Assembly: GCA_902760315.1 (NCBI GenBank)
Contig: CACWFV010000011.1
Location: 1-64,000 of the forward strand
Source of the DNA: an uncultured Bacteroidales bacterium
GTDB taxonomy: Bacteria; Bacteroidota; Bacteroidia; Bacteroidales; Bacteroidaceae
Direction: 5' to 3'
Length of the DNA: 64,000 bases
Notes under the pieces: model-generated
What the model was told of the DNA's origin: nothing
What the model saw: the letters and a program-made list of their open reading frames with translations, nothing else
The model's database searches: none
Part shown: one piece after another, positions 16,159 to 24,389 of the stretch
Layout of the letters: every line of letters begins with the position of its first letter
Position numbering within the stretch: the first letter of the stretch is position 1
Program-made: the position numbers and the translations under genes

Positions 16159-16844
16159 CAGAAAAGCTCAATATCAACCAGTGGGCTGAAGAGGACCGTC
16201 CTCGCGAGAAAATGGAGCGCCTCGGTGCCCATGCGCTGAGCGATGCTGAACTGCTGGCTATCTTGGTGGGTTCCGGTTCAGTTAAGGAAGATGCCGTCAG
16301 CCTGATGAAGCATATTCTTGCTGACTGCAATAACAACCTGAACTCATTGGGCAAGATGACAATCCGTCAACTATGTCAATATAATGGTGTGGGACCTGCC
16401 AAGGCCATCACTATCTTGGCTGCGTGTGAATTGGGAAAACGCCGGCAGATGGAAAAGGCCGAGGAACGGCCTGACTTGGGGACAGCCACCAAGATTTACA
16501 ACCACATGCATCCGCTGCTTCAGGATCAAGATGTGGAGGAGTTCTGGCTCTTGCTGATGAACCAGAACTTCAGACTTATCAAAAAGGTGCGCATATCGCA
16601 TGGAGGTATTACCGAGACGGCTGTCGACATCCGTGTCATCATGCGCGAGGCAGTATTGGCTAACTCTACCATCATGGCAGTCTGCCATAACCATCCCTCT
16701 GGTAATCTGCGCCCAAGTCAGTCTGACAACGACCTGACCAGTCAGTTGCAAAAGGCCTGTCAGCTGATGCGCATTCATTTCACAGATCATGTCATCGTCA
16801 CCGACGGCGCCTATTTCAGCTACCGCGAGTCGGGGCGCATTTAG
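16155..16844 (+). CDS. radC: RadC family protein (JAB1/MPN-like domain)
   Basis: A 229-residue protein of standard RadC length. The N-terminal helix-hairpin-helix region contains QYNGVGPAKAITILAACELG. The C-terminal JAB domain carries the metal motif as E (ISHGGITETAVDIR) and HNHPSGNLRPSQSDND (HxHPSG-x7-SxxD). Despite its name, a DNA repair function is doubtful; the protein is a predicted metalloprotease or nuclease and is often on mobile DNA, but this copy sits in core context behind efp and GT2. Confidence 0.92.
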   Translation: MTEKLNINQWAEEDRPREKMERLGAHALSDAELLAILVGSGSVKEDAVSLMKHILADCNNNLNSLGKMTIRQLCQYNGVGPAKAITILAACELGKRRQMEKAEERPDLGTATKIYNHMHPLLQDQDVEEFWLLLMNQNFRLIKKVRISHGGITETAVDIRVIMREAVLANSTIMAVCHNHPSGNLRPSQSDNDLTSQLQKACQLMRIHFTDHVIVTDGAYFSYRESGRI

Positions 16845-16873
16845 GGTATCTTTGCTACAGACGAGAAGAAACT

Positions 16874-16930
16874 GAACGGACTGCTCTCTGACTCATCAGT
16901 AGGGCAGTCCGTTCTTCGTTAGTATGTTAT
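16874..16930 (+). terminator. Hairpin terminator after radC
   Basis: A perfect 11 bp inverted repeat GAACGGACTGC (16874-16884) and GCAGTCCGTTC (16914-16924) with a 29 base loop, followed by TTCGTT. The T-tract is weak, but the position 30 bases after the radC stop fits termination. Confidence 0.65.
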
Positions 16931-17020
16931 GAAAAATTTGAGAGAAATGAAACTTCACAGTTTCGTAATTGTTTTAACTAAACATGATTTGTAAATATAG
17001 AGAAAGCATAGAAATTATAT

Positions 17021-17506
17021 CTAATTCTTCGACCGCTCCATCAGGATGCTGGTGCTGTCTGTTGACCAGTCGCTGATGTTCTCGGCCTGCACGGGACTGA
17101 CTGCAGCTACGCTGTCAAGTTCTTGCTGGATGCGGGCATAGTCTTGTGGCGCATTCCAACTATTGTCCCAAGGAGCTTGTAAGGCACCACCAATGGTGAG
17201 AATGATGGCGACAACGGCGGCAGCCTTGAAGAGGGGCATAAAGCGCTGAGCCATGGAAATCCGGCGAGCCTTGACAGGTTGGCAGGTTTCTTTCTCTTCA
17301 CCAATCAACTGTAGGATGTGGGCATCAAAGTCATCGCCCAACTGTTGGTGGCTGGCCTCGTCGGTAAAGAGGGCACGTAGGGGCTCCATCTCCGCTGGGA
17401 TATTGTCCTGACGGAAGAAGGAACGCAGGATATTCTCCTCTTCGAGGGTGGTCTCTGCGCTCCAATAGCGCTCCATGAGTTGTTCAATGTACTTGTAGTC
17501 CATCAT
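17021..17506 (-). CDS. Putative anti-sigma factor (single-pass membrane protein)
   Basis: A 161-residue protein. The N-terminal cytoplasmic part (YIEQLMERYWSAETTLEEENILRSFF) is a short helical segment like that of Bacteroidota anti-sigma factors. One membrane segment lies near residues 92-108 (FKAAAVVAIILTIGGAL), and a short periplasmic tail follows. It is encoded 73 bases downstream of an ECF sigma factor on the same strand, which supports the role. No CHCC zinc motif is present. The assignment rests on layout and neighbourhood. Confidence 0.65.
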   Translation of the reverse strand: MMDYKYIEQLMERYWSAETTLEEENILRSFFRQDNIPAEMEPLRALFTDEASHQQLGDDFDAHILQLIGEEKETCQPVKARRISMAQRFMPLFKAAAVVAIILTIGGALQAPWDNSWNAPQDYARIQQELDSVAAVSPVQAENISDWSTDSTSILMERSKN

Positions 17507-17579
17507 GTGTTATTAGTGGTTCTCTATATTGAAAGACGTGTGTTAAAGACAAAAGTTACAGAAAAAGGCGAAAAAAATA

Positions 17580-18095
17580 TCAAATACCATATTTTTCTGC
17601 CTTTTGGAAACGTTCTTTTATGGTTTGTCGTGCTCGGAAGATATTGATTTTCACCTGTTCTTCAGTGATGGAGAGAATGGTAGCAATATCTTTATAGCTT
17701 TTACCCTCCAAGTCTCGGAGTTGCATACAGCTGCGCTGCTTTTCGGGTAATTGGCTAATCAGTTGGCGTACCAGTTGAATGCGGTCGCTCTGTACAGCTT
17801 GTTCTTCGGGGTTAGCGCCGGCCCGTTGGTCTTTAGGGTCTATCGATGTGTCGAGCGGCATGGTTTGGTTGTCCATGCGCCGTAGCTTGTCGAGTGCCAG
17901 ATTGCGGCAGATGGTGAGGCAGAAGGCCTCCATGGATTCAATCTGATCCCACTGCTCACGTCGGCTCCATACTTTCATCATGGTTTCCTGAACCACATCC
18001 TCGGCCTCCGCGGTGTTCATGGTGATGCGGAGAGCCAGTCGGTAGAGCTCGTTCTTTAACGGCAGGATGTCGGTCTGGAAACTAATGGATTTCAT
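17580..18095 (-). CDS. RNA polymerase ECF-type sigma factor (sigma-70 family)
   Basis: A 171-residue sigma factor with regions 2 and 4 only. Region 2 spans about residues 10-80 (RITMNTAEAEDVVQETMMKVW, then AFCLTICRNLALDKLRR) and region 4 about 110-165 (LISQLPEKQRSCMQLRDLEG, then YKDIATILSITEEQVKINIFR). It directs transcription of an unknown regulon, perhaps controlled by the membrane protein encoded next. It lies downstream of argB, separated by an octamer-like repeat array that ends 8 bases before its ATG. Confidence 0.9.
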   Translation of the reverse strand: MKSISFQTDILPLKNELYRLALRITMNTAEAEDVVQETMMKVWSRREQWDQIESMEAFCLTICRNLALDKLRRMDNQTMPLDTSIDPKDQRAGANPEEQAVQSDRIQLVRQLISQLPEKQRSCMQLRDLEGKSYKDIATILSITEEQVKINIFRARQTIKERFQKAEKYGI

Positions 18096-18103
18096 TTGAG
18101 ATC

Positions 18104-18151
18104 GATATTACGATGTTATAATATTACGATATTTCGATGCTCTGATGTTAT
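18104..18151. repeat. 8 bp tandem array (GTAATATC type) between argB and the sigma factor
   Basis: Six units on the plus strand: GATATTAC, GATGTTAT, AATATTAC, GATATTTC, GATGCTCT, GATGTTAT (18104-18151). In coding sense the best unit is GTAATATC, six of eight positions identical to the GGAATACC unit of the other arrays. It contains the argB stop codon (18148-18150) and runs to within 9 bases of the sigma factor start. Confidence 0.75.
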
Positions 18152-18921
18152 TCTATTACTGTGCCGTGGTGACCGTCTATGGTTGTGGCCAGTGTGATGA
18201 TGACACGGCTGACGCCGGCGTCAACAGCGCTGAGGGCATTTTCAATCTTTGGCAGCATGCCGCCGCTGATAGTACCGTCAGCCTTGTAGCGTATGAAGTC
18301 TGCATGGGTGATGCGTGGTATCACGCTGTCATCGTCATCAGGGTTGCTGAGCACTCCTTTCTTCTCAAACGAGAAGATGAGTGTTACGTCATAGTATGGA
18401 GCCAGTGCCTTGGCGGTCTCTGATGCAATGGTATCGGCATTGGTATTCAGAATGTGGCCCGCGCCGTCGTGGGTTAATGGTGCCATGACGGGTGTGATGC
18501 CGGCTTCTATCAGGTTGCGTAGCATCTGGCCGTCGGCATGGTCTACGTCGCCCACCCAGCCATAGTCTATACCCTCTTTGATGGGACGCTTATGACTGCG
18601 TATGACGCTGGCGTCGGCACCTGTCAGTCCGATGGCATTGACGCCATTGGCCTGCAGCCGCGCTACAAGGTTTTTGTTGACCAGCCCACCATAGACCATG
18701 GTGACCACCTCCAGCATGTCGCTGTCGGTGATGCGGCGGCCGTTGACCATGTGTGTCTCTATGCCCAGGCGCTCTGCCATTTTTGTGGCTTTACGTCCGC
18801 CGCCGTGTACCAACACCTTTCGTCCCTCGATGGCAGAGAAATCGCGTAACAACTGAGCGAGCTGTAGTTCGTCTTCGACTACAGCTCCGCCCACTTTGAC
18901 GATGGTTAGTTTTTCTTTCAT
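18148..18921 (-). CDS. argB: Acetylglutamate kinase
   Basis: A 257-residue amino acid kinase that phosphorylates N-acetylglutamate in arginine synthesis. The N-terminus TIVKVGGAVVED carries the catalytic Lys, VLVHGGGRKATKMAERLG the glycine-rich loop, and GLVNKNLVARLQANGVNAIGLTG the substrate site; VMAPLTHDGAGHILNTNADTIAS binds the nucleotide. Full family length. It lies between speA and the sigma factor, flanked on both sides by 8 bp repeat arrays. No other arginine biosynthesis gene is in the window. Confidence 0.94.
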   Translation of the reverse strand: MKEKLTIVKVGGAVVEDELQLAQLLRDFSAIEGRKVLVHGGGRKATKMAERLGIETHMVNGRRITDSDMLEVVTMVYGGLVNKNLVARLQANGVNAIGLTGADASVIRSHKRPIKEGIDYGWVGDVDHADGQMLRNLIEAGITPVMAPLTHDGAGHILNTNADTIASETAKALAPYYDVTLIFSFEKKGVLSNPDDDDSVIPRITHADFIRYKADGTISGGMLPKIENALSAVDAGVSRVIITLATTIDGHHGTVIE

Positions 18922-18935
18922 TATTTTGCTATTGC

Positions 18936-18967
18936 GGTATTCCGTTATTCCGGTGTTCCGTTATTCC
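18936..18967. repeat. Octanucleotide tandem array, 4 units, between speA and argB
   Basis: GGTATTCC, GTTATTCC, GGTGTTCC and GTTATTCC on the plus strand, identical units to those of the 12.3 kb array and in the same orientation relative to transcription. The speA stop (18961-18963) lies in the last unit; the argB ATG is 15 bases beyond the other end. Confidence 0.88.
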
Positions 18968-20853
18968 AGATATGTATATCCGTAGAGTCCTGAACGGTAG
19001 TTCGAGAGGAACTCCTTACCCTCTTCCAATGATATCTTCCCCTGCTTGACGCTCTTGGCCACCCAGATTTCCAATTGGCGTACCAGCTTCTTGGGATTGT
19101 ACTGCACATACTCCAGCACCTCTTCTACTGTCTCACCGTCGAAAATCTGGTCTATGTGGTAGGCACCATCCTTTACCGAGATGTGCACAGCAGTTGTGTC
19201 TCCAAAGAGGTTGTGCATGTCGCCGAGAATCTCTTGGTAAGCACCTACAAGGAACACGCCCAGATAGTATTTCTCGTTCTTCTTCAGCGTATGTACGGGC
19301 AGCGAGTGTGAGTTGTGACGATTGGTGGCAAAGTTGGCTATCTTACCGTCAGAGTCGCAGGTGATGTCCTGAATGGTGGCGTTGCGAGTGGGGCGCTCGT
19401 TCAGACGCTGTAGTGGTACAATGGGGAATATCTGGTCGATAGCCCATGAGTCGGGCAGCGACTGGAATAGCGAGAAGTTGCAGAAGTATTTGTCAGCTAG
19501 CAGCTTGTCGATATTCATCAGCTCTTCCGGCACGTGCTTCAGGTTTTTGGCCAAGGCGTGAATCTCGTGGCAGACACTCCAGTACATAGCCTCAATCTCG
19601 GCGCGTGTCTTCAAGTCCACGATGCCGTGGCTGAAGAGGTCGAGAACCTCTTCGCGAATCTGCTCAGCGTCGTGCCAGTCTTCCAGTACGTTGCGCGGCG
19701 AGAGATTGTCCCATATCTCATAGAGGTCTTTTACCAGCTGGTGTGAGTCGGGGTCGGGTTCAAACTCTTCCGGCATCTCTGGCAGCGAGGCCGTCTCCAG
19801 CACGTCAATGACCAGCACCGAGTGGTGGGCAGCCAGTGAGCGTCCGCTTTCGGTAATCAGGTTGGGGTGGGGCAGTTCGTTCTTGTTGGCAGCGTCGACA
19901 AACGTATAGATACAGTCGTTGACATACTCCTGGATAGAGTAGTTTACCGACGACTCACTGCTGGGTGAGCGCGTGCCGTCGTAGTCGACACCCAGTCCGC
20001 CACCGCAGTCTACGAAGTCTACGTTGTAGCCCATCTTGTGTAGCTGCACATAGAACTGTGACGCCTCGCGCAGGGCAGTCTGTATGCGGCGAATCTTCGT
20101 TATCTGTGAACCGATATGGAAGTGGATGAGTCGCAGACAGTCTTTCATATCCTTCTTCTCCAACAGGTCGAGGGCTTCTAACAGCTCGGCACTGGTCAGT
20201 CCGAACTTCGAGGCATCGCCACCGCTCTCCTCCCATTTGCCGCTGCCGCTGCTGGCCAGTTTGATGCGGATGCCGATATTCGGGCGGACACCCAGTTTCT
20301 TGGCTTCGCGGGCAATGATATCCAGCTCGTTCAGTTTCTCCACGACGATGAAGATGCGCTTGCCCATCTTCTGTGCCAGCAGTGCCAGTTCGATGTACGA
20401 CTGGTCTTTGTATCCGTTACAGATGATGATACTGTCGCTCTGGCATTGTACGGCGATGACGGCATGCAGTTCCGGCTTGGAGCCAGCCTCGATGCCCAGG
20501 TTGAACTTGGCGCCATGCGAGATGATTTCCTCCACCACGGGCTGCATCTGGTTGACCTTGATGGGGAATACCACGTAGTTCTCAGCCTTGTATTCGTATT
20601 CTTGGGCAGCTTTTTTAAAACAGCTCCAGGTCTTCTCGATACGGTTGTCCAGAATGTCCGGGAAGCGCAACAGTACGGGCGACTGCACATCGCGCAGTGC
20701 CAATTCGTCCATCACCTCGCGAAGGTCTATCTGTGTGTCGTCCTTGCAGGGTGTGACGTAGATGTCGCCTGCCTCGTTGATGCCGAAATAGCTGGTGCCC
20801 CAGCCGTTGATGTTGTAGAGCTCCTTAGAGTCGTCGATGGTCCATTTTTTCAT
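18961..20853 (-). CDS. speA: Biosynthetic arginine decarboxylase
   Basis: A 630-residue PLP enzyme converting arginine to agmatine for polyamine synthesis. The PLP Lys is in YVVFPIKVNQMQPVVEEI near residue 95; GIEAGSKPELHAVIAV, FHIGSQITKIRRI and VDCGGGLGVDYDGT are typical for the alanine racemase-fold decarboxylases, and the C-terminal part VFLVGAYQEILGDMHNLFGDT holds the second active-site region. Length matches SpeA of E. coli and Bacteroidota. It is the third gene of the topA-aroK-speA-argB operon. Confidence 0.95.
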   Translation of the reverse strand: MKKWTIDDSKELYNINGWGTSYFGINEAGDIYVTPCKDDTQIDLREVMDELALRDVQSPVLLRFPDILDNRIEKTWSCFKKAAQEYEYKAENYVVFPIKVNQMQPVVEEIISHGAKFNLGIEAGSKPELHAVIAVQCQSDSIIICNGYKDQSYIELALLAQKMGKRIFIVVEKLNELDIIAREAKKLGVRPNIGIRIKLASSGSGKWEESGGDASKFGLTSAELLEALDLLEKKDMKDCLRLIHFHIGSQITKIRRIQTALREASQFYVQLHKMGYNVDFVDCGGGLGVDYDGTRSPSSESSVNYSIQEYVNDCIYTFVDAANKNELPHPNLITESGRSLAAHHSVLVIDVLETASLPEMPEEFEPDPDSHQLVKDLYEIWDNLSPRNVLEDWHDAEQIREEVLDLFSHGIVDLKTRAEIEAMYWSVCHEIHALAKNLKHVPEELMNIDKLLADKYFCNFSLFQSLPDSWAIDQIFPIVPLQRLNERPTRNATIQDITCDSDGKIANFATNRHNSHSLPVHTLKKNEKYYLGVFLVGAYQEILGDMHNLFGDTTAVHISVKDGAYHIDQIFDGETVEEVLEYVQYNPKKLVRQLEIWVAKSVKQGKISLEEGKEFLSNYRSGLYGYTYLE

Positions 20854-20893
20854 AATAGGTCTGATGGTTTAGTGGGATTATAGGGCTAATAGG
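20854..20893. repeat. Degenerate 9 bp repeat between aroK and speA
   Basis: Plus strand units GATGGTTTA, GTGGGATTA and TAGGGCTAA (20863-20889), preceded by a weaker unit and followed by TAGG. It covers the spacer between the aroK and speA genes and the aroK stop codon (20878-20880). Units are diverged, so the call is tentative. Confidence 0.4.
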
Positions 20894-21405
20894 TTTTTGA
20901 TGCGTTCCACGCTGATGGCTATTTTGTCGTAGTCGTCCAGCACGTTGACGTCCAGCGAATGGCGCGCTTTCTCGTAGTATGGTGCACGTTCCTTCAGGTG
21001 TTCCGTGATGTAGGCAATGAGTTCATCAGGAGTTTTGCCCTTCAGCAACGGGCGCTCCACCTTGCCCATGAGCAGGTGCTTATAGAGTGTCTCCGGGGTG
21101 GCCTTCAGATAGACTACGTCGCCTTGTTGGTTCAAGTAGTCCATGTTGTCGAAGAAACAGGGTGTACCGCCGCCGCAGCTGATGATGACGTCCTCAAACT
21201 CGGCTACCTCATGCAGCATGTTATACTCTATCTTGCGAAAACCCTCTTCGCCCCGTTCTGCAAAGAGCTGGGCAACGGTTTTGTGCATGCGGCTTTCAAT
21301 ATACCAGTCCAGGTCGTAGAACATCAGGCCTGTATTCTTAGAGAGTGCCTTGCCTACGGTGGTCTTGCCGGAACCCATATAGCCAATTAGGATGATGCGC
21401 CTCAT
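20878..21405 (-). CDS. aroK: Shikimate kinase
   Basis: A 175-residue P-loop kinase of the shikimate pathway. IGYMGSGKTTVGKALS is the Walker A at residues 7-20, FYDLDWYIESRMHKT contains the shikimate-binding Asp, IISCGGGTPCF the GGG motif, and VERPLLKG the lid Arg. Full family length. Its ATG overlaps the topA stop by four bases, so expression is coupled with topA. Confidence 0.94.
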   Translation of the reverse strand: MRRIILIGYMGSGKTTVGKALSKNTGLMFYDLDWYIESRMHKTVAQLFAERGEEGFRKIEYNMLHEVAEFEDVIISCGGGTPCFFDNMDYLNQQGDVVYLKATPETLYKHLLMGKVERPLLKGKTPDELIAYITEHLKERAPYYEKARHSLDVNVLDDYDKIAISVERIKNLLAL

Positions 21406-23705
21406 TTTTTCTGCTTTTCAATAATGGCCATGCACTCTTCGTACGTCAGTTCCGCAGCCTTGGCGTGCAGGTTCTTGGGCAGACGGTAGTTCTTGCCGTC
21501 GTATGCCAGGTAGGGACCGTAGCGTCCGTTGAGCACTTCCAGTTTGTCGTCCTCCAGGAATATCTTCATGTGTTTCTGGCTCTCCTGCTGGCGTTTCTCG
21601 TTGATGAGTCCTATGGCTTCCTCCAGTGTGATGGCCATGGGATCAGCCCCTTTGGGCAGTGAGGTGTACTTCTTCTGATGCAGCACATAAGGTCCGAAAC
21701 GGCCGGCACCAATCACTACTGGTGAGCCCTCGAAGTCGCCCAGGGTGCGTGGCAACTGGAACAGGTCCAGCGCTTCTTCCAATGTCAGCGTCTCCATGCT
21801 CTTGTCACTGGGCAGTTGGGCAAAGAGTGGTTTCTCGCTGTCGTCAGCAGAACCTATCTGTACTACGGGGCCGAAGCGTCCAATTTTGACGAAGACAGGC
21901 TTGCCGCTCTTGGGGTCTTTACCCAGCTGGCGTTCACCGGCCTTACGCTCTTGACGTGCGTTCATCGTCTTCTCTACCGTAGGCTCGAATTTTTTATAGA
22001 ATCCCCGTAGCATGTCTGTCCACGACTCGTCGCCCTCGGCTATCTTATCGAAGTCCTGCTCCACCTTAGCCGTGAAGTTATAGTCCATGATGTTGGGGAA
22101 ATACTTCATCAAGAAGTCGTTGACCACGATGCCGATGTCTGACGGCAACAGCTTGCCTTTGTCAGAGCCAGCCATCTCGGTGCGCGTCTTCTGGCTGATG
22201 AGCTTACCCTTCAGCGAGTCGATGGTGTAGCTGCGCTCCTCGCCCTTCTTGTCGCCTTTGTGTACATAGTCACGCTGCTGGATGGTAGAGATGGTAGGTG
22301 CATAGGTTGACGGACGGCCAATGCCCAGCTCTTCCAGTTTGTGTACCAGCGAGGCTTCCGTATATCGCTGTGGTCCCTGGCTGAAGCGCTCCGTAGCCTG
22401 TATTTCGCGGCGTGTCAGTTCCATACCCTTCTTGAGTGGGGGTAGTATGTGGCTCTCTTCCTCCTGGCTGTCGTCATCGTCTATAGACTCCCTGTAAACC
22501 TTGAAGAATCCGTCGAACTTGATAACTTCACCCTGAGCCACGAATTGCTCGTCGCTATTGCTGACGGCAATGTTTACCGTCGTTTTCTCTATCTCTGCGT
22601 CTGCCATCTGGCAAGCAATGGTACGCTTCCATATCAGGTCATACAGGCGGCGCTCCTGTGCGGTACCCTCTATCTCCGTGCGGTCCATGTAGGTGGGGCG
22701 GATAGCTTCGTGGGCTTCCTGTGCACCCTTCGAACTGGTGTGATACTGTCTCACCTTGCTGTACTCCTCGCCATAGAGCTTGGTAATCTCGTCCTTGCTG
22801 GCATTGATGCACAGTGACGACAGGTTGACGGAGTCGGTACGCATATAGGTGATTTGTCCGTGTTCGTACAGGTGCTGAGCCACCATCATGGTCTGGCTGA
22901 CGGTAAATCCCAGCTTGCGGGCGGCTTCCTGCTGCAGCGTTGACGTGGTGAAGGGGGGGGCCGGCGTACGCTTCAGCGGTTTCTTGCTGACAGACTCTAC
23001 GGTGAACGTAGCGTCAATGCACTTCTGCAGGAACTCCTGTACCTCGTCGTGCGTCTTCAGTCGCTGTGCCAGCGTCGCTTTTACCTCTGTCTGCGAACCA
23101 TCCTCATTGGTAAAGGCAAAGATGGCAGAGACGCTGTAATAAGCCTCACTCTGGAAATTCTGTATCTCGCGCTCACGTTCTACTATCAGTCTCACGGCCA
23201 CGCTCTGCACGCGTCCTGCTGACAGGGCGGGCTTCACCTTGCGCCATAGCACCGGTGACAGTTTGAAACCTACCAGGCGGTCCAGTACGCGACGTGCCTG
23301 CTGTGCGTTCACCAGGTTCATGTCCAGGTGGCGTGGCGTCTCGATGGCTTTCAGGATGGCCGGTTTTGTAATTTCGTGGAAAACGATGCGGTTAGTTTTC
23401 TCCTCGTCCAGTCCCAGCACCTCGCACAGGTGCCACGAGATGGCTTCTCCCTCGCGGTCTTCATCGGAAGCCAGCCACACTTTTTCTGCCTTCTCAGCGT
23501 TACTTTTCAGTTCTTTTACGAGTTTCTCTTTCTCCTCGGGTATCTCGTATTCCGGTTCGAGTGTGCCAGTGTCAATGCTCATCTCCTTCTTCTTCAAGTC
23601 TCGGATGTGGCCGTAACTCGACATTACTTTGTAGTCGCTGCCTAGGAATTTCTCTATTGTTTTTGCCTTGGCAGGTGACTCCACTATCACCAAATTCTTT
23701 TGCAT
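21402..23705 (-). CDS. topA: DNA topoisomerase I
   Basis: A 767-residue type IA topoisomerase that relaxes negative supercoils. The TOPRIM domain starts LVIVESPAKAKTIEKFLG and has WLASDEDREGEAISWHL with the acidic metal site. The catalytic Tyr is in QITYMRTDSVNLS near residue 295. The C-terminal part, after about residue 580, lacks zinc-binding Cys clusters and instead has three repeats around RFGPVVQIG, RFGPYVLHQ and RYGPYLAYD (topoisomerase C-terminal repeats). First gene of the operon. Confidence 0.96.
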   Translation of the reverse strand: MQKNLVIVESPAKAKTIEKFLGSDYKVMSSYGHIRDLKKKEMSIDTGTLEPEYEIPEEKEKLVKELKSNAEKAEKVWLASDEDREGEAISWHLCEVLGLDEEKTNRIVFHEITKPAILKAIETPRHLDMNLVNAQQARRVLDRLVGFKLSPVLWRKVKPALSAGRVQSVAVRLIVEREREIQNFQSEAYYSVSAIFAFTNEDGSQTEVKATLAQRLKTHDEVQEFLQKCIDATFTVESVSKKPLKRTPAPPFTTSTLQQEAARKLGFTVSQTMMVAQHLYEHGQITYMRTDSVNLSSLCINASKDEITKLYGEEYSKVRQYHTSSKGAQEAHEAIRPTYMDRTEIEGTAQERRLYDLIWKRTIACQMADAEIEKTTVNIAVSNSDEQFVAQGEVIKFDGFFKVYRESIDDDDSQEEESHILPPLKKGMELTRREIQATERFSQGPQRYTEASLVHKLEELGIGRPSTYAPTISTIQQRDYVHKGDKKGEERSYTIDSLKGKLISQKTRTEMAGSDKGKLLPSDIGIVVNDFLMKYFPNIMDYNFTAKVEQDFDKIAEGDESWTDMLRGFYKKFEPTVEKTMNARQERKAGERQLGKDPKSGKPVFVKIGRFGPVVQIGSADDSEKPLFAQLPSDKSMETLTLEEALDLFQLPRTLGDFEGSPVVIGAGRFGPYVLHQKKYTSLPKGADPMAITLEEAIGLINEKRQQESQKHMKIFLEDDKLEVLNGRYGPYLAYDGKNYRLPKNLHAKAAELTYEECMAIIEKQKK

Positions 23706-23745
23706 TATTCTTTCTTTTCTTTTGTACTGTTATTCTTTTGGGCGG

Positions 23746-23753
23746 CAAAAGTA
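23746..23753 (-). promoter_or_regulatory. -7 box of the topA operon
   Basis: TACTTTTG on the minus strand, 40 bases before the topA ATG. No TTTG at 20 bases upstream. Confidence 0.6.
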
Positions 23754-23802
23754 AGCAAAAGTTTTGGTTACACCTTATATATATATGTAGTTTTTGGATT
23801 TA

Positions 23803-24378
23803 TTAACATTTTTCTGCCAAGAAACGGATGACGGCATTGCGGATGCTAGTCAGTCCGAAGTCTGCAGGGTTGATGTCGCTGACGGGTATCCACAGTGCCT
23901 CTGCTGCATCGTCGGCAGCCCTTACCGGGATGCCCTCGCCATGCACCCTGACCAGGAAGTCCATGTCCAGCGTGTGTACCCCCATGCCGCTATACATGTA
24001 GACGTTGGGCGACGAGAACAGGTACTCCATGTCGTGCACCTCCAGTCCCGTTTCTTCCTTGATTTCCCGGCGCATGCCCTCCTCTACGGTTTCACCCATG
24101 TCGCAGAAGCCGCCCGGCAGGTCCAGCGTACCTCTGGCAGGCTCTTTGGCTCGCCTCACCACCAGCAGTTCGTCTTTGTCATTCACAATAAATGCGGCCG
24201 TTGCTGAGCAGGGGTTGGCATAGTAGGTGAATCCGCAGTCCTTGCATTTCTTGCTTTTGAAGTTGTTTACCTCGAAGCGCTCACTGCCGCACACCGGACA
24301 GTATCTGAAAATGCTTAGCGGGTGGAGCCCCTCCGTAGCCGTTTCGTGGTGCGAGGGGCGCGTAGTTGATGTTGTCAT
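23803..24378 (-). CDS. NUDIX hydrolase with N-terminal zinc ribbon
   Basis: A 191-residue protein. A zinc ribbon (CPVCGSERF and CKDCGF, residues 27-47) precedes a NUDIX domain with the complete Nudix box GGFCDMGETVEEGMRREI continuing KEETGL. This layout resembles NudC/NADH pyrophosphatases and related nucleotide-sugar or ADP-ribose hydrolases. The substrate cannot be determined. It lies between the topA operon and the SGNH esterase gene (11 base gap to the latter's stop), so it may be co-transcribed with the esterase. Confidence 0.88.
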   Translation of the reverse strand: MTTSTTRPSHHETATEGLHPLSIFRYCPVCGSERFEVNNFKSKKCKDCGFTYYANPCSATAAFIVNDKDELLVVRRAKEPARGTLDLPGGFCDMGETVEEGMRREIKEETGLEVHDMEYLFSSPNVYMYSGMGVHTLDMDFLVRVHGEGIPVRAADDAAEALWIPVSDINPADFGLTSIRNAVIRFLAEKC

Positions 24379-24389
24379 GCTACTCTGTT

